From positions 3,739,044 to 3,803,043 of the forward strand of contig NZ_AP018288.1 in NCBI RefSeq assembly GCF_002368335.1: a DNA stretch of 64,000 nucleotides. Reading direction: 5' to 3'. The DNA is from Nostoc sp. NIES-4103 (GTDB taxonomy: Bacteria > Cyanobacteriota > Cyanobacteriia > Cyanobacteriales > Nostocaceae). The notes beneath the pieces are model-generated. The model saw only the letters and a program-made list of their open reading frames with translations. It did no database searches and was not told the origin of the DNA. This document shows positions 19,409-28,661 of this stretch, one piece after another (position 1 is the first letter of the stretch; each line of letters starts with the position of its first letter). The translations under genes and the position numbers were made by a program.

Positions 19409-22400
19409 TTATCCCTCAGCCTGTCGCAGTTCCTCTAATTCCTCTGGCGTGAGGGGATTATTACCTGACTTGAGTGCTTCTATCCAGCGTAGCCTCCGCT
19501 GCTTCACATTTTCTGAATAATCAAGTGCGCCACTGTCTACAGCAGCCTGAAAGTCTGCTAATGCGCCAACCAAGTCGCCTGTAAGTGCTTTAGCCAGCCC
19601 CCGACTGTCTAGATAGTCTTTATTTTCAGGGTCTAGACTAACAGCTTTTTCACAAACGGGGAGAACTCCTTTAGCATAACCGTGGACACTGCCAAACCAG
19701 CAGATGCTATTCCAATATTCGGCAGAGTCATTTAAGCTAGGTTGATGTTGTAGCGCTTGGCTGAAAGCTTTCTTTGCTTCTTCAATTTTGCCTTCTCTCA
19801 CCCAACTGATGCCCTGATTCCAGGAAACCGCAGCAGCAAAAGCTGAGTCTTGCGCTAACTCTGGAGATACGCCTACTGCTTCATGCAGTCCTCTTGCATT
19901 CAACCACTTTGTGTCACTGTTCCATACAACTGCTTCGAGGTTGGCACGGCTGAGGTTGGCACGGCTGAGGTTGGCATGTCTGAGGTTGGCACGGCTGAGG
20001 TTGGCATCGCTGAGGTAAGCACCGCTGAGGTTGGCATCGCTGAGGTAAGCATCGCTGAGGTTGGCACCGCTGAGGTAAGCACCGCTGAGGTTGGCATCGC
20101 TGAGGTTGGCATCGCTGAGGTTGGCACCGCTGAGGTCGGCACCGCTGAGGTTGGCATCGCTGAGTTTGGCACCCCTGAGGTTGGCACCGCTGAGGTCGGC
20201 ACCGCTGAGGTTGGCATCGCTGAGTTTGGCACCCCTGAGGTTGGCATCGTTGAGGTCGGCACCGCTGAGGTTGGCATCGCTGAGGTCTGCACCGCCGAGG
20301 TATGTATCTCTAAAATCAGTACTGCTGAGGTTGGCACGGCTAAAGTCAGCACCGCCGAGGAAGACATCGCCAAGTTGGGCATAGCTGAGGTCGGCACCGC
20401 TGAGAAACAACTTTAAGTTGTCGTTAAAGCCAGAGACACCCAAGCAGTGGCTATAACCGATAATACGTAGCAAGCGTTCTCGATGAAATTCATCAGTATT
20501 TGGTTTACCGCAGGGGTGAAAGCTGATTTTGTCTTTGAAGTCATCTTTTGTTTGGGCATAACGATGTAACTCTAACAGTAAAATCATCACATTCAGCCCT
20601 GTGTAAACATCCACCTGTCGCAGTCCTAAGTTATTTTCTCTATCTGGTAATTGCTCCCTCAATTGTTTTTTCTTAATCTGGGGCAAATTTGCATCTTCTG
20701 CATCAATAAATTCCCCATCGCACCAACGAAAGTAAAATTCTTCTAATCTTTGGAATAGTTTTTGCAAGCGTTCGACATCGTTAAATTCCGACCTCTCAGC
20801 CAATAATCCCATCAAATATTCAACAATCTCAGGCGTTAAATTTCCATAGCCCAATAAATCATAAATCTGCCAATCCATTACATTTGTTGTAACCAAATCA
20901 TCTTCACGCTGACGCTTGGCTACTTTCATTGTCCAATCTACAAAACTTTCTATTAAACGTTCCGCGAATAAAAACTCGCCAAAACTTTTGTGGACAAACT
21001 CAACAGAACCGCCTTTATCACCTGACGCAGGTTTGATGTAAAATGCAGTCAACAAGTTATTAAGTAACTTATCTTGTTGATTTTTTTCTAAATAATTCTC
21101 CTGTCTGGCTTTTTGAATTAATTCTGCTGCTGGGCTTTTACCGTCTTTCAGCCGTGCTTCTAACATCGCTACTTTTGCAGTTTCATTTCCCGACTGCACC
21201 ACACATAAAGCAGCTTCAGTTAAAAACTCTCGCAAATCTTCGCTTTCTAATTGAGTCAAACGCAAGTTTTCATTTTGATTGTCAGTTTTACGCTGTTCTT
21301 CTAGTACCCATTTTACAGATTCATCATAGATACGTATTTTCGCCTGAATACCCTTTGTATCTGCAAACATTTGCACATTAAGACGCTGTTCTCGGTGCAT
21401 CCATGCTAATAAATAAAGCAGTAAGGGTTCTCTTGCTAAATTATCTTTAATCTCATCAGGACAAGCTTGCAAAAATTGCTGAAAATCATTAGCTTCCTGT
21501 GTCCCTACTTTATCCTCCCATTTCTTCAGCCATGTTTCCCTAATTGCATCATCCATTGGCTGAAGTTCGACACGCTTTAAGCTTTTTGTTTGTGAAAGCA
21601 AGCGGTCAATTCCTTGTAGTGCCAAGGGACGACCTGTAACGATAAATTGATGATGGCAAAGGTTATCTTTCTGAAATTTCTCTACCTGCTCTAAAAATTC
21701 TTGTAAGCCGCCGCTTTTTCTTCCTTCTAACAGCAACTCGTCAAAGCCATCGAGTAAAAACAAAAATCTCGTATTTTTATCTGTCAGCCAGCCGGAATCA
21801 CTGTTAACAAAATCAACATTTTCTAAATAGTTTTCTAAGGTATCCGTAAGGTTATCCTTGAGTACCCGCAGTTCCCGCAAGCGAATCAAAATTGGGGTAA
21901 AGCTAGGGTGCAATTCTTGCCGCACTCTGTCGGCAAACATGCGACAAAATACACTTTTACCACGTCCGGCTTCGCCTTGAATAAATAAAACTTGTTTCTG
22001 TTTACTTTGGTCTATGTTGTCAAGTATTGCTTTGACATATTCCTCTATTTGATGAAATGTATTGCTATCGTCATCGAGTTCTTTGATTTGTAGCGGTACA
22101 TACAAATCCCGAAAAGTGATGTGAGTTTCATCAAAAATCTTTTCTTCTGGCTTGGGTTTGATGATTTGTTCTAAATAATCTTCAATATTTAGATTTTTTT
22201 CTAGCTTCTCTTTGCCTCCAACGCTATACCATTGCACCAATTGCTTGACTTTATCACCGATTTTTACTAATGCGTCTTGCATGTATTCATCGGTCTTTCG
22301 CGCTACTCGTGCAGTTAAGTTTGTTGCTTCTGTCTCTGTTAAACCTGCGTCTTGCAAGCGTTGCTGTAATATCTCATTGAATGCTGCTGCTAGTTGAGTT

Positions 22401-22900
22401 TCGTGAAAATAGAGAATAGCTTTTTTCGCTTCGCGTTCATCAAATTCTTGTTCGCCTAATTTCCTAATTTGGGAAGCTAAAGCATCTGAAGCTTTTTGGT
22501 CTTGATTAATTTTCTCTTGTAATTGCGGTTCTTGTTGGAGAATTGCCTGGAAACTTTCTATGTAGGCTACTTGACTAACCAGTATTACACAGCTTTCTAA
22601 GCTTGGCTCTTTTTTTGTGGCATCAAAAATCAGCTTTAATATGGTAGTGGCTATGGGTAGAACGGGAATGGTGTCCTTGATAATTTGACCAAGTGGACTA
22701 TTAAATATATCTAATAGTGATGAAATCTGTTCTACGTAAGGTTTGAAGTCTTGCAGGTTGGGTTTTTGTTCTTTAATGACTTTTGCTAAGTCAAAGACGG
22801 CTTTTGCAGCTTCGGTTCCTGTTTTTGTTACTTCTACGTTTTGTGTCCAGTTCAAGTCTTGAATGTTTTTCAAGAATTTCCACAGCTTTGTCATCGCCAT
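19409..22900 (-). CDS. NACHT NTPase with pentapeptide repeats and TPR-like C-terminus
   Basis: This 1163-aa protein has an uncharacterised helical N-terminus (about 1-300). A NACHT-type STAND NTPase follows: P-loop GEAGRGKSVF near residue 305-315 and Walker B FLFLLDGFDELL near 380, with the double acidic end typical of NACHT. A helical region (400-780) precedes a long run of pentapeptide repeats (about 830-990, units A-[DN]-L-S-x). The end (1010-1120) contains TPR-like units (AFSQALQHQPSL, AVSLDPENKDYLDSRGLA). Bacterial NACHT proteins include experimentally shown anti-phage proteins, where the C-terminus senses and the N-terminus acts; that role here is inference. The repeat DNA is a 15-bp tandem array (about 19930-20410) prone to copy-number change. 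The start may be codon 1 or 3. Confidence 0.92.
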   Translation of the reverse strand: MAMTKLWKFLKNIQDLNWTQNVEVTKTGTEAAKAVFDLAKVIKEQKPNLQDFKPYVEQISSLLDIFNSPLGQIIKDTIPVLPIATTILKLIFDATKKEPSLESCVILVSQVAYIESFQAILQQEPQLQEKINQDQKASDALASQIRKLGEQEFDEREAKKAILYFHETQLAAAFNEILQQRLQDAGLTETEATNLTARVARKTDEYMQDALVKIGDKVKQLVQWYSVGGKEKLEKNLNIEDYLEQIIKPKPEEKIFDETHITFRDLYVPLQIKELDDDSNTFHQIEEYVKAILDNIDQSKQKQVLFIQGEAGRGKSVFCRMFADRVRQELHPSFTPILIRLRELRVLKDNLTDTLENYLENVDFVNSDSGWLTDKNTRFLFLLDGFDELLLEGRKSGGLQEFLEQVEKFQKDNLCHHQFIVTGRPLALQGIDRLLSQTKSLKRVELQPMDDAIRETWLKKWEDKVGTQEANDFQQFLQACPDEIKDNLAREPLLLYLLAWMHREQRLNVQMFADTKGIQAKIRIYDESVKWVLEEQRKTDNQNENLRLTQLESEDLREFLTEAALCVVQSGNETAKVAMLEARLKDGKSPAAELIQKARQENYLEKNQQDKLLNNLLTAFYIKPASGDKGGSVEFVHKSFGEFLFAERLIESFVDWTMKVAKRQREDDLVTTNVMDWQIYDLLGYGNLTPEIVEYLMGLLAERSEFNDVERLQKLFQRLEEFYFRWCDGEFIDAEDANLPQIKKKQLREQLPDRENNLGLRQVDVYTGLNVMILLLELHRYAQTKDDFKDKISFHPCGKPNTDEFHRERLLRIIGYSHCLGVSGFNDNLKLFLSGADLSYAQLGDVFLGGADFSRANLSSTDFRDTYLGGADLSDANLSGADLNDANLRGAKLSDANLSGADLSGANLRGAKLSDANLSGADLSGANLSDANLSDANLSGAYLSGANLSDAYLSDANLSGAYLSDANLSRANLRHANLSRANLSRANLEAVVWNSDTKWLNARGLHEAVGVSPELAQDSAFAAAVSWNQGISWVREGKIEEAKKAFSQALQHQPSLNDSAEYWNSICWFGSVHGYAKGVLPVCEKAVSLDPENKDYLDSRGLAKALTGDLVGALADFQAAVDSGALDYSENVKQRRLRWIEALKSGNNPLTPEELEELRQAEG

Positions 22901-23613
22901 TGACTATTCCCCAATATCATCAATTTGCTAAAAACGCACTGGTGTTACTTTACTCAGGGTCAAGCAGCCAAAATTTTGTTTATCTGTTTGTATTAATTTG
23001 GTGTGGCTGAGTGTGGGTAACTGAATAGCTATTGTATATAATTCGGTTGGTTGGGTGGGAATTGCTATGAGTGGGTTGTGAATTTTCACGCAGAGGAGGA
23101 CACTGCGTTGGGCGGGTTCCCCGACTTGAAGCAAGTGTCCGTCGCGCAGAGGCGCGGAGAGTTTTTAAGGTTTGTTAGTCATGAGTATCAAAGGTTCATC
23201 GATGGTGTTTTGAGGTCGATGAGTGGTGTTCAAAGCCTCGTCAGTGAATACTAAAGACTGGTTTATTTATATCTTGCACTAGTCACGATAACCGCCTCAT
23301 AATTCATTCTGAGGCTAATAGCTAAACTACGTGAGTTCGATGAACCTCTCCCCAACCCCTCTCCGACGCGGAGAGGGGCTTTAGCATCTTCGGTAAAGAG
23401 CGAAAAATCAAGCTTTTAAAGCCTCTCTCCTGAAGGGGAGAGGTTTGGAGAGGGGTTTTTTAAATCTGTCGAACTCACGTTAAACTCAGCTAAAGCTGAC
23501 TGAGTAAGGATTTTAGTCCACTGAAGTGGACTTTAGCTAAAAGCCTGCGAAATTTATTTCTTGGCGGAAAATGGGGTAGGTGCAAGGTATGAGTTTACGG
23601 AGTTTCTTAACTT
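22901..23613. repeat. Intergenic region with several inverted-repeat elements
   Basis: No gene supported. A GACACTGCGTTGGGCGGGTT...AGTGTC hairpin (about 23098-23142) is inserted in CGCAGAGG-type repeats. An element bounded by 12-bp inverted repeats ACGTGAGTTCGA (23329-23340 and 23469-23480) follows. At 23480-23610 is a repeat with TCCACTGAAGTGGA and TTTATTTCTTGGCGG, which is also found at 52490-52625. Confidence 0.8.
23329..23480. mobile_element. MITE-like element with 12-bp inverted termini
   Basis: ACGTGAGTTCGA at 23329-23340 is exactly inverted at 23469-23480, enclosing 128 bp of CCTCTCC/GGAGAGG repeat DNA without coding capacity. No clear target duplication was found by eye. Confidence 0.7.
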
Positions 23614-25437
23614 CTAACTCCGTTGCCAAATTTTAATTGTTTTATCCAAACTACCACTCACCAACATTTCACCGGAAGCTGTGAAGGCTAATGCTGTGAC
23701 TATGTTGTTATGTCCTGTGAAGGTGGCTAGGAGTTCTCCGGTTTCTAAATGCCACAATTTGATGGTTTTATCGGCGCTACCACTGGCGATGATTTGCTCG
23801 TCGGGACTGAGTGCGATCGCATATACTCTATCTGTATGTCCTTTGAGTGTGCGAATTAATCTCCCTGTCTCTAAGTACCAAATTTTAATTGTGTGATCCC
23901 AACTACCACTGACGAGTAGTTTACCATCTGCACTCATGGCTAAGGAACCAACGATGTGAGAATGTCCCATGAGGGTGTGCAATGGTTCTACATCTTTTAA
24001 ATTTTTGGTCTTGATCTGAAGTGGGTTTTGCCAAACTTTGATTTTGCGGTAGCTACCTGTCACCACAGTTTGCCCGTCTCGACTGATAGCTAGGGAATGG
24101 GCAGCTGTATCATCTAATGAAAGAGCGATCGCAACTTGACGGCGCATCAAATCCCAAAATAAAATTCTCCTGTCATCTCCACCAGTTGCTACCATCCTTC
24201 CATCTGGTGTAAAGGCAACACAACGCACTACTCCATTATGTTTGTGCAGGATATCTATCAAATCCAATGCACCTACATGCCAAATCTTAATTGTGGAGTC
24301 ACCACCGCCACTAACTAAAGTCTGTCCGTCTGGACTAAAAGCTAAGGAATTGACTTGATCCACTAAGCTGGATACTACCCAAGGATACTCTGATAATGTA
24401 TCTATTAATTCACCCTTGGTTAAATCCCATAACTTTGTCTCACCACGACTACCACTTGCTAAGATGGGCGAGGTTGTGCCATTTTTACACCTAGAACTAA
24501 AGGCAAGGCAATTAATGCCTCTAGTATGACCTTTTAATGTTTGCCAGCATTCCCAATCACCAATGATCTCTTTGCGGGGATGCTCTGATGGTAAAGTCTG
24601 TATTGACTCTGCGATCGCTCTCTCTTCAACTAATGACAATGTATCTTTTTTAGCACTCTTTTTGTTGCTGAGTGATTCCAAATACCAACTCAATCCTCCG
24701 GCATACAACAAGTTACTCGGACTTACCTGAAGTTTTGGGTCTGTCAATTCAATTTGAGCGCTAGGCAAAAATCCGGTAATAACTGCGTGTTTTTCGTAGC
24801 CGAATTTACCATTAGATGGATAGAACAAACATAGAAAAATTAATACTTGGTGATTTCTCAAATCTTCTTGAGTAATCGACCACTTAATTTTATCTTTTTT
24901 AATTCCGTTAAAACTTTCTCCATCAGCCACACAAACTTGAATAGTTATCTTTGGGTTATCTGCAAGTAAATAAGTAAATTTACTTTCGCCGCGCAAATTT
25001 CCCTCGTCATCTAAAACCATATTTTGCAAGCTGTCTTGTGGCACCTTATTTACCAACTTTCCCAGCCGTTCCGCCATGACTCGTTCAACAATTTGTTCTC
25101 GCAAAAGATAATCTTCTGCTTGGCGCTGGAAGTATTTGGGAAAAGGAATCACCCAGTCAGGAGGTTCAGGATATTCCGGTGGAATGGGAGGCGGATTTTT
25201 GGCGAGAATTTCGGCTTGTTGGCGAGAAAAATCGAGGATTTTTGCCAATGGCTCACCCCAAAATGCCATAAACTCACTGTGGCAACCTTTAACTTGACTT
25301 TCCAGCAAAGATAAATCGTAAGTTTTGGGTTTTTTCACACGTTGAAGGAAGTCGGCTTGTTGAGCTTTGAGCAAGCTAATCCAATCCATCTGCATTCCAG
25401 CGGCACAATGTTGCATACCAAGGGTAAGCCATACCAA
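23614..25437 (-). CDS. WD40 repeat protein with uncharacterised N-terminal domain
   Basis: The best start is the ATG at 25389 (MDWISLLKAQQADFL), preceded by GGA at suitable spacing; codons before it look like untranslated leader. The first 290 residues form an unassigned domain (motifs VIPFPKYFQRQAEDYLLREQ, LLADNPKITIQVCVADGESF). Seven WD40 repeats follow, visible by endings such as GSRGETKLWDL, GGGDSTIKIWHV, GSWDHTIKIWYL, GSADKTIKLWHL and GSLDKTIKIWQ, enough for one beta-propeller. Such propellers are protein-interaction platforms; cyanobacteria have many of unknown role. No signal peptide is evident. It lies alone on its strand between repeat-rich gaps. Confidence 0.9.
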   Translation of the reverse strand: MVWLTLGMQHCAAGMQMDWISLLKAQQADFLQRVKKPKTYDLSLLESQVKGCHSEFMAFWGEPLAKILDFSRQQAEILAKNPPPIPPEYPEPPDWVIPFPKYFQRQAEDYLLREQIVERVMAERLGKLVNKVPQDSLQNMVLDDEGNLRGESKFTYLLADNPKITIQVCVADGESFNGIKKDKIKWSITQEDLRNHQVLIFLCLFYPSNGKFGYEKHAVITGFLPSAQIELTDPKLQVSPSNLLYAGGLSWYLESLSNKKSAKKDTLSLVEERAIAESIQTLPSEHPRKEIIGDWECWQTLKGHTRGINCLAFSSRCKNGTTSPILASGSRGETKLWDLTKGELIDTLSEYPWVVSSLVDQVNSLAFSPDGQTLVSGGGDSTIKIWHVGALDLIDILHKHNGVVRCVAFTPDGRMVATGGDDRRILFWDLMRRQVAIALSLDDTAAHSLAISRDGQTVVTGSYRKIKVWQNPLQIKTKNLKDVEPLHTLMGHSHIVGSLAMSADGKLLVSGSWDHTIKIWYLETGRLIRTLKGHTDRVYAIALSPDEQIIASGSADKTIKLWHLETGELLATFTGHNNIVTALAFTASGEMLVSGSLDKTIKIWQRS

Positions 25438-26160
25438 TGTAACTACTCAAGTTTATATCCTCTAGTTAATTAAAAATTCAGTGATACTCGCAGTCTAATA
25501 GAACACAATTATGAAAAAGTGTTTCTATTGCGTATTAAAATATACAGTGTTTAACCACTTTACTGAATGATAGGACTGAGGTATAGAGAATTGAGATGAT
25601 GTCCATCAATTCTAACGAACTTGGAGAACGAGATACTGTTTTTTGGGAAACAGTTCTATCTGCAAACGAGAGTATGATTTGAAAGGGACTCCCCTTGGAT
25701 GCAGCGGCTAGAAACTCACAAATTACTAGGTTGTGTGACTTTGATAATCTAAAATCAAAAATTGTATCAGGCGATCGCCAACCCACATACCCTATTAAAG
25801 TTTATACACATCAGATTTTGTTTGGTGAGTTACATAACACGCTTTAGCATGAGTAGCCACAAATCAGGAGTCTGATATATTCTTGATCATATAGCTGTCG
25901 CCAGTAGTGTTAGGACATAAACAGATGATAAAACCTAGACACAAAGCGAAAAGTCATGCATCGGCGGCTTTTGCGGATCTGAACTTTATATAGGCAAAGA
26001 CTTTTCACCCAGTCCCCATTCCCCAGTCCCCATTCCCCAGTCCCCAGTCCCCATTCCCCAGTCCCCATTCCCCAGTCCCCATTCCCCAGTCCCCAGTCCC
26101 CAGTCCCCAGCTATAGCTACAATTGGCAATTGTAACTGTCATGTGCAAAGGAAACAGCAA
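25438..26160. other. Intergenic region with heptamer array
   Basis: No convincing gene. A 28-codon + strand ORF near 25594 (MMSINSNELGERDTVFWETV...) is too short to support. Bases 26007-26109 are an array of CCCCAGT/CCCCATT heptamers (STRR type), ending about 50 bp before the hydrolase start. Confidence 0.7.
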
Positions 26161-27147
26161 ATGCAGATTCGTGCTTTTTTTGAAGCTGCGAAAGTTGTTC
26201 AGTCTAGCCAATCACCTTACGATTCAATTCATCTGAAAATTTTTTACCCAGCACAAATGTTGGGAACTGATCTAGAAAAAGATATGGGAATTATACCTGT
26301 GAATCCAGAACAGGCTCCTTTCCCGGTGGTGATTTTCTTCAACGGTGCTAATTGTGATGCTCAACTATATCAATGGCTGGCGGTTAAACTAGCAAAACGC
26401 GGACTGGTGGTAGTTATCTTTAACTGGATTGCAGAAGTAATGCCAGGGATAATTAGTCTCACACCTGGAGTGGATTTTACAGCATGGCATCCCACAGTCT
26501 ATGGTACTGCTCCCACTGCCTCAGCTTTGCCTGCGCTGTTATCTAAACTAGAACAGTTACAGCATGAGGGAATTTTAGCTGGGACGCTAGACTTGCAACG
26601 AATCATTTTAGGTGGACACTCTGTTGGTGGTCGAGTCGCAATTGAAAGCGCTGATCCTCGGTTTTTTGAGCAAGTTGTGGCATCTTTTGCTTATGGCGCA
26701 CATACTGCTGGAGGGGTAGCGGTGGGATATGAAGCAGGTACTATATTGCCTTTACCAGACTCTTTACCGATGTTACTCATGGGAGGAACCTGTGATGGGG
26801 TGATTGCTAACAGCAGTTACCGTTATGGTGTAAATGTTGGCGATGCTACTACTTCAGTCATACGTACATTCAAAGAAGCGATCGCTGGCGGCAGAAATGA
26901 CAGCTATCTGGTACTCTTGGAAGGGGCAAATCACTTTTCCATGGCTGATACCATAGACTCCACCACAGCTAGACCCTATCTCGACTTCCCCGCCACCCAG
27001 CCACAAGAAAACTTCCGTTCACTCATGGCTGAAATCATTGGTTTATTTATTGATAGTTATGTTCGCCAAGAACCAGGGGCATTGCAAGAGCTTGACCAAT
27101 TACTTAATAGTACCAATTCTCTGATAAAATCCTTTGAGCGTAAATGA
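26161..27147 (+). CDS. Alpha/beta hydrolase (chlorophyllase/PAF-acetylhydrolase-like)
   Basis: The ATG at 26161 is preceded by AGGA at 8 nt and is better than the GTG at 26143. The product is about 328 aa, cytoplasmic. The core shows FPVVIFFNGANCDAQ (oxyanion region), the nucleophile elbow GGHSVGGRVA (Ser near 153), an acidic residue candidate in MGGTCDGVI and a His candidate in EGANHFSMAD. The overall pattern resembles chlorophyllase-like or dienelactone-hydrolase-like esterases of cyanobacteria; substrate unknown. The C-terminal 30 residues are charged and helical. The SDR gene follows after 90 bp on the same strand, so they may be cotranscribed. Confidence 0.85.
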   Translation: MQIRAFFEAAKVVQSSQSPYDSIHLKIFYPAQMLGTDLEKDMGIIPVNPEQAPFPVVIFFNGANCDAQLYQWLAVKLAKRGLVVVIFNWIAEVMPGIISLTPGVDFTAWHPTVYGTAPTASALPALLSKLEQLQHEGILAGTLDLQRIILGGHSVGGRVAIESADPRFFEQVVASFAYGAHTAGGVAVGYEAGTILPLPDSLPMLLMGGTCDGVIANSSYRYGVNVGDATTSVIRTFKEAIAGGRNDSYLVLLEGANHFSMADTIDSTTARPYLDFPATQPQENFRSLMAEIIGLFIDSYVRQEPGALQELDQLLNSTNSLIKSFERK

Positions 27148-27237
27148 TCAATTGGGCATTGGGCATTGGGAATAGGATAGAACTTACGCCAAAAATCTCT
27201 CAAATCCAAAATCTAAAATCTAAAATCCAAAATTGAC

Positions 27238-27915
27238 ATGACTAGTGCATCTTACATTTTTCTGGCTGGGGCGAGTCGTGGTGTTGGTCGAGAAATCGCT
27301 AAATACTTGACAGCACAAAATCTCAAAGTCAAAGCACTCTTGAGAACCGAAGCCGCCGCTGCTGAACTCGAAGCCAGCGGTATTCAGGTTGTTTTGGGAG
27401 ATGCTTTGAATGTAGGTGATGTCGAACGTGCAATACTAGCAGATGAACCGATCCACGCAGTTATCAGTACTATTGGCGGTTTACCCGCAGACGGTGAAAG
27501 GGCTGATTTTCTGGGTAATAAAAATCTGATTGATGCAGCAGTCAAAGCTGGAGTGCAAAAGTTCATTCTTGTGACTTCCATTGGTACAGGTAATAGTGTT
27601 ATTGCTTTGCCTCCCCAAGCTTTAGAAACACTGAGGTCTGTTTTAATTGAAAAAGACAAAGCTGAAAAACATTTGATTGCAAGTGGACTCACCTATACAA
27701 TCATCCGCCCTGGTGGATTAAAGTCAGAACCCGCAACAGGCAATGGAATTTTAACTGAAGATCCGCGCATTGCTGGTACAATTCATCGTGCAGATGTCGC
27801 GCAGTTAGTTGTCCGTTCTCTCAATTCTGACCGCACAAATAATAAAGTTCTCTCAGCTGTAGACAAAAATATGATGTATGGGCAAGCAGAGTTTACAGAA
27901 TTTAATTTAGATTAA
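27238..27915 (+). CDS. Atypical SDR (NAD(P)-binding, NmrA-like) protein
   Basis: The 225-aa protein has an N-terminal Rossmann motif FLAGASRGVGREIAKYL (glycines at 11, 15 and 17), an ALLRTEAAAAEL segment for cofactor binding, VLGDALNVGDVERA, and KFILVTSIGT followed by YTIIRPGGL. This is the layout of atypical short-chain dehydrogenases used as NAD(P)H sensors or epimerases; no clear Tyr-xxx-Lys pair is seen. The short leader holds tandem AAAATCC/AAAATCT units and no obvious ribosome-binding site. Possible operon with the upstream hydrolase; substrate unknown. Confidence 0.88.
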   Translation: MTSASYIFLAGASRGVGREIAKYLTAQNLKVKALLRTEAAAAELEASGIQVVLGDALNVGDVERAILADEPIHAVISTIGGLPADGERADFLGNKNLIDAAVKAGVQKFILVTSIGTGNSVIALPPQALETLRSVLIEKDKAEKHLIASGLTYTIIRPGGLKSEPATGNGILTEDPRIAGTIHRADVAQLVVRSLNSDRTNNKVLSAVDKNMMYGQAEFTEFNLD

Positions 27916-27939
27916 TAAAAACTTAAGAATAATCTATCT

Positions 27940-28125
27940 TCCTTTGTGTCTTTGTGTCTTATACCAATTCTCTGTGAGGCTGCATATTATTTTGACCCCT
28001 CCCAACCTCCCCTTGGTAAGGGGAGGTGCCGCAGGCGGTGGGGTTCTTTCTATGCGTCTTCATATAGAAATGGTATTAGTGGTTAAAAAATCATTTATGA
28101 ACCACAAAGACACAAAGACACTAAG
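27940..28125. repeat. GTGTCTTTGTG palindrome interrupted by an inverted-repeat element
   Basis: The outer arms TTGTGTCTTTGTGTCTT and AAAGACACAAAGACAC are inverted; an uninterrupted version occurs at 62868-62925. Between them lies an element (27961-28076) with imperfect termini ATACCAATTCT/AGAAATGGTAT and a CCCCTCCC...GGGGAGG core. This looks like one repeat inserted into another. Confidence 0.7.
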
Positions 28126-28162
28126 TAAAAAGCCAAAAAAAGAGTTGAAGATTATTAAATTT

Positions 28163-28600
28163 TTATTCTCCAGAAATTTGAATAAATACAGTTCTTTTCC
28201 GAGGCCCATCGAGTTCAAAAAACAAAACAGATTGCCAAGTTCCTAAAGCTAATTTACCATCCACAATCGGAATTACCTCACTGGTAGATAACATCATTGC
28301 CATTAAGTGAGAATGAGCATTAATGGGTTCGTCTTCTGGTACATCTCTTAAATGCAAATCATTATGTAAATAGCGGTCTGACTCAGGTGCTAGTTTCTGC
28401 AAGAATACTTTGATATCCTCTAACAATCTGATTTCGTTTTCATTAATAGCTAAAGCAGTTGTAGTGTGCCGAGAAAAAACTAAGACTTGACCATTATTAA
28501 TTGATGTTGAAATAATCAAATCTTGAATTTGTGGCGTAATATTATGAATATTAATGCCCTGGCTAGTTTCAATTTCAATTAACTTATTAATAATCGGCAT
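28163..28600 (-). CDS. YjbQ family protein (UPF0047)
   Basis: The product is 145 aa, full length for the YjbQ/UPF0047 family. Characteristic motifs are VFSRHTTTALAINENE, LRDVPEDEPINAHSHLMAMM and GTWQSVLFFELDGPR; the His residues are thought to bind metal. E. coli YjbQ has weak thiamine-phosphate synthase activity in vitro; the physiological role is unclear. A 60-bp gap separates it from the aminotransferase upstream on the same strand, so cotranscription is plausible. Confidence 0.93.
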   Translation of the reverse strand: MPIINKLIEIETSQGINIHNITPQIQDLIISTSINNGQVLVFSRHTTTALAINENEIRLLEDIKVFLQKLAPESDRYLHNDLHLRDVPEDEPINAHSHLMAMMLSTSEVIPIVDGKLALGTWQSVLFFELDGPRKRTVFIQISGE

Positions 28601-28661
28601 TTTTCAAAATATAAAGACAGTACATGAATAAACTTTAATATTTATTGCAAAATCTAGAATT

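Noticed and set aside
19883..20416. Long open frames on both strands over the 15-bp repeats of the NACHT gene
   Set aside because: They are translations of a tandem repeat with a period divisible by three and have low-complexity sequence; the pentapeptide frame is the real one.
26007..26109. CCCCAGT arrays as possible CRISPR repeats
   Set aside because: Units are 7 bp with no unique spacers and no cas genes nearby; they are STRR sequences.
27944..28246. 100-aa + strand ORF after the SDR gene
   Set aside because: Composed of nested repeats and overlapping the end of yjbQ on the other strand.
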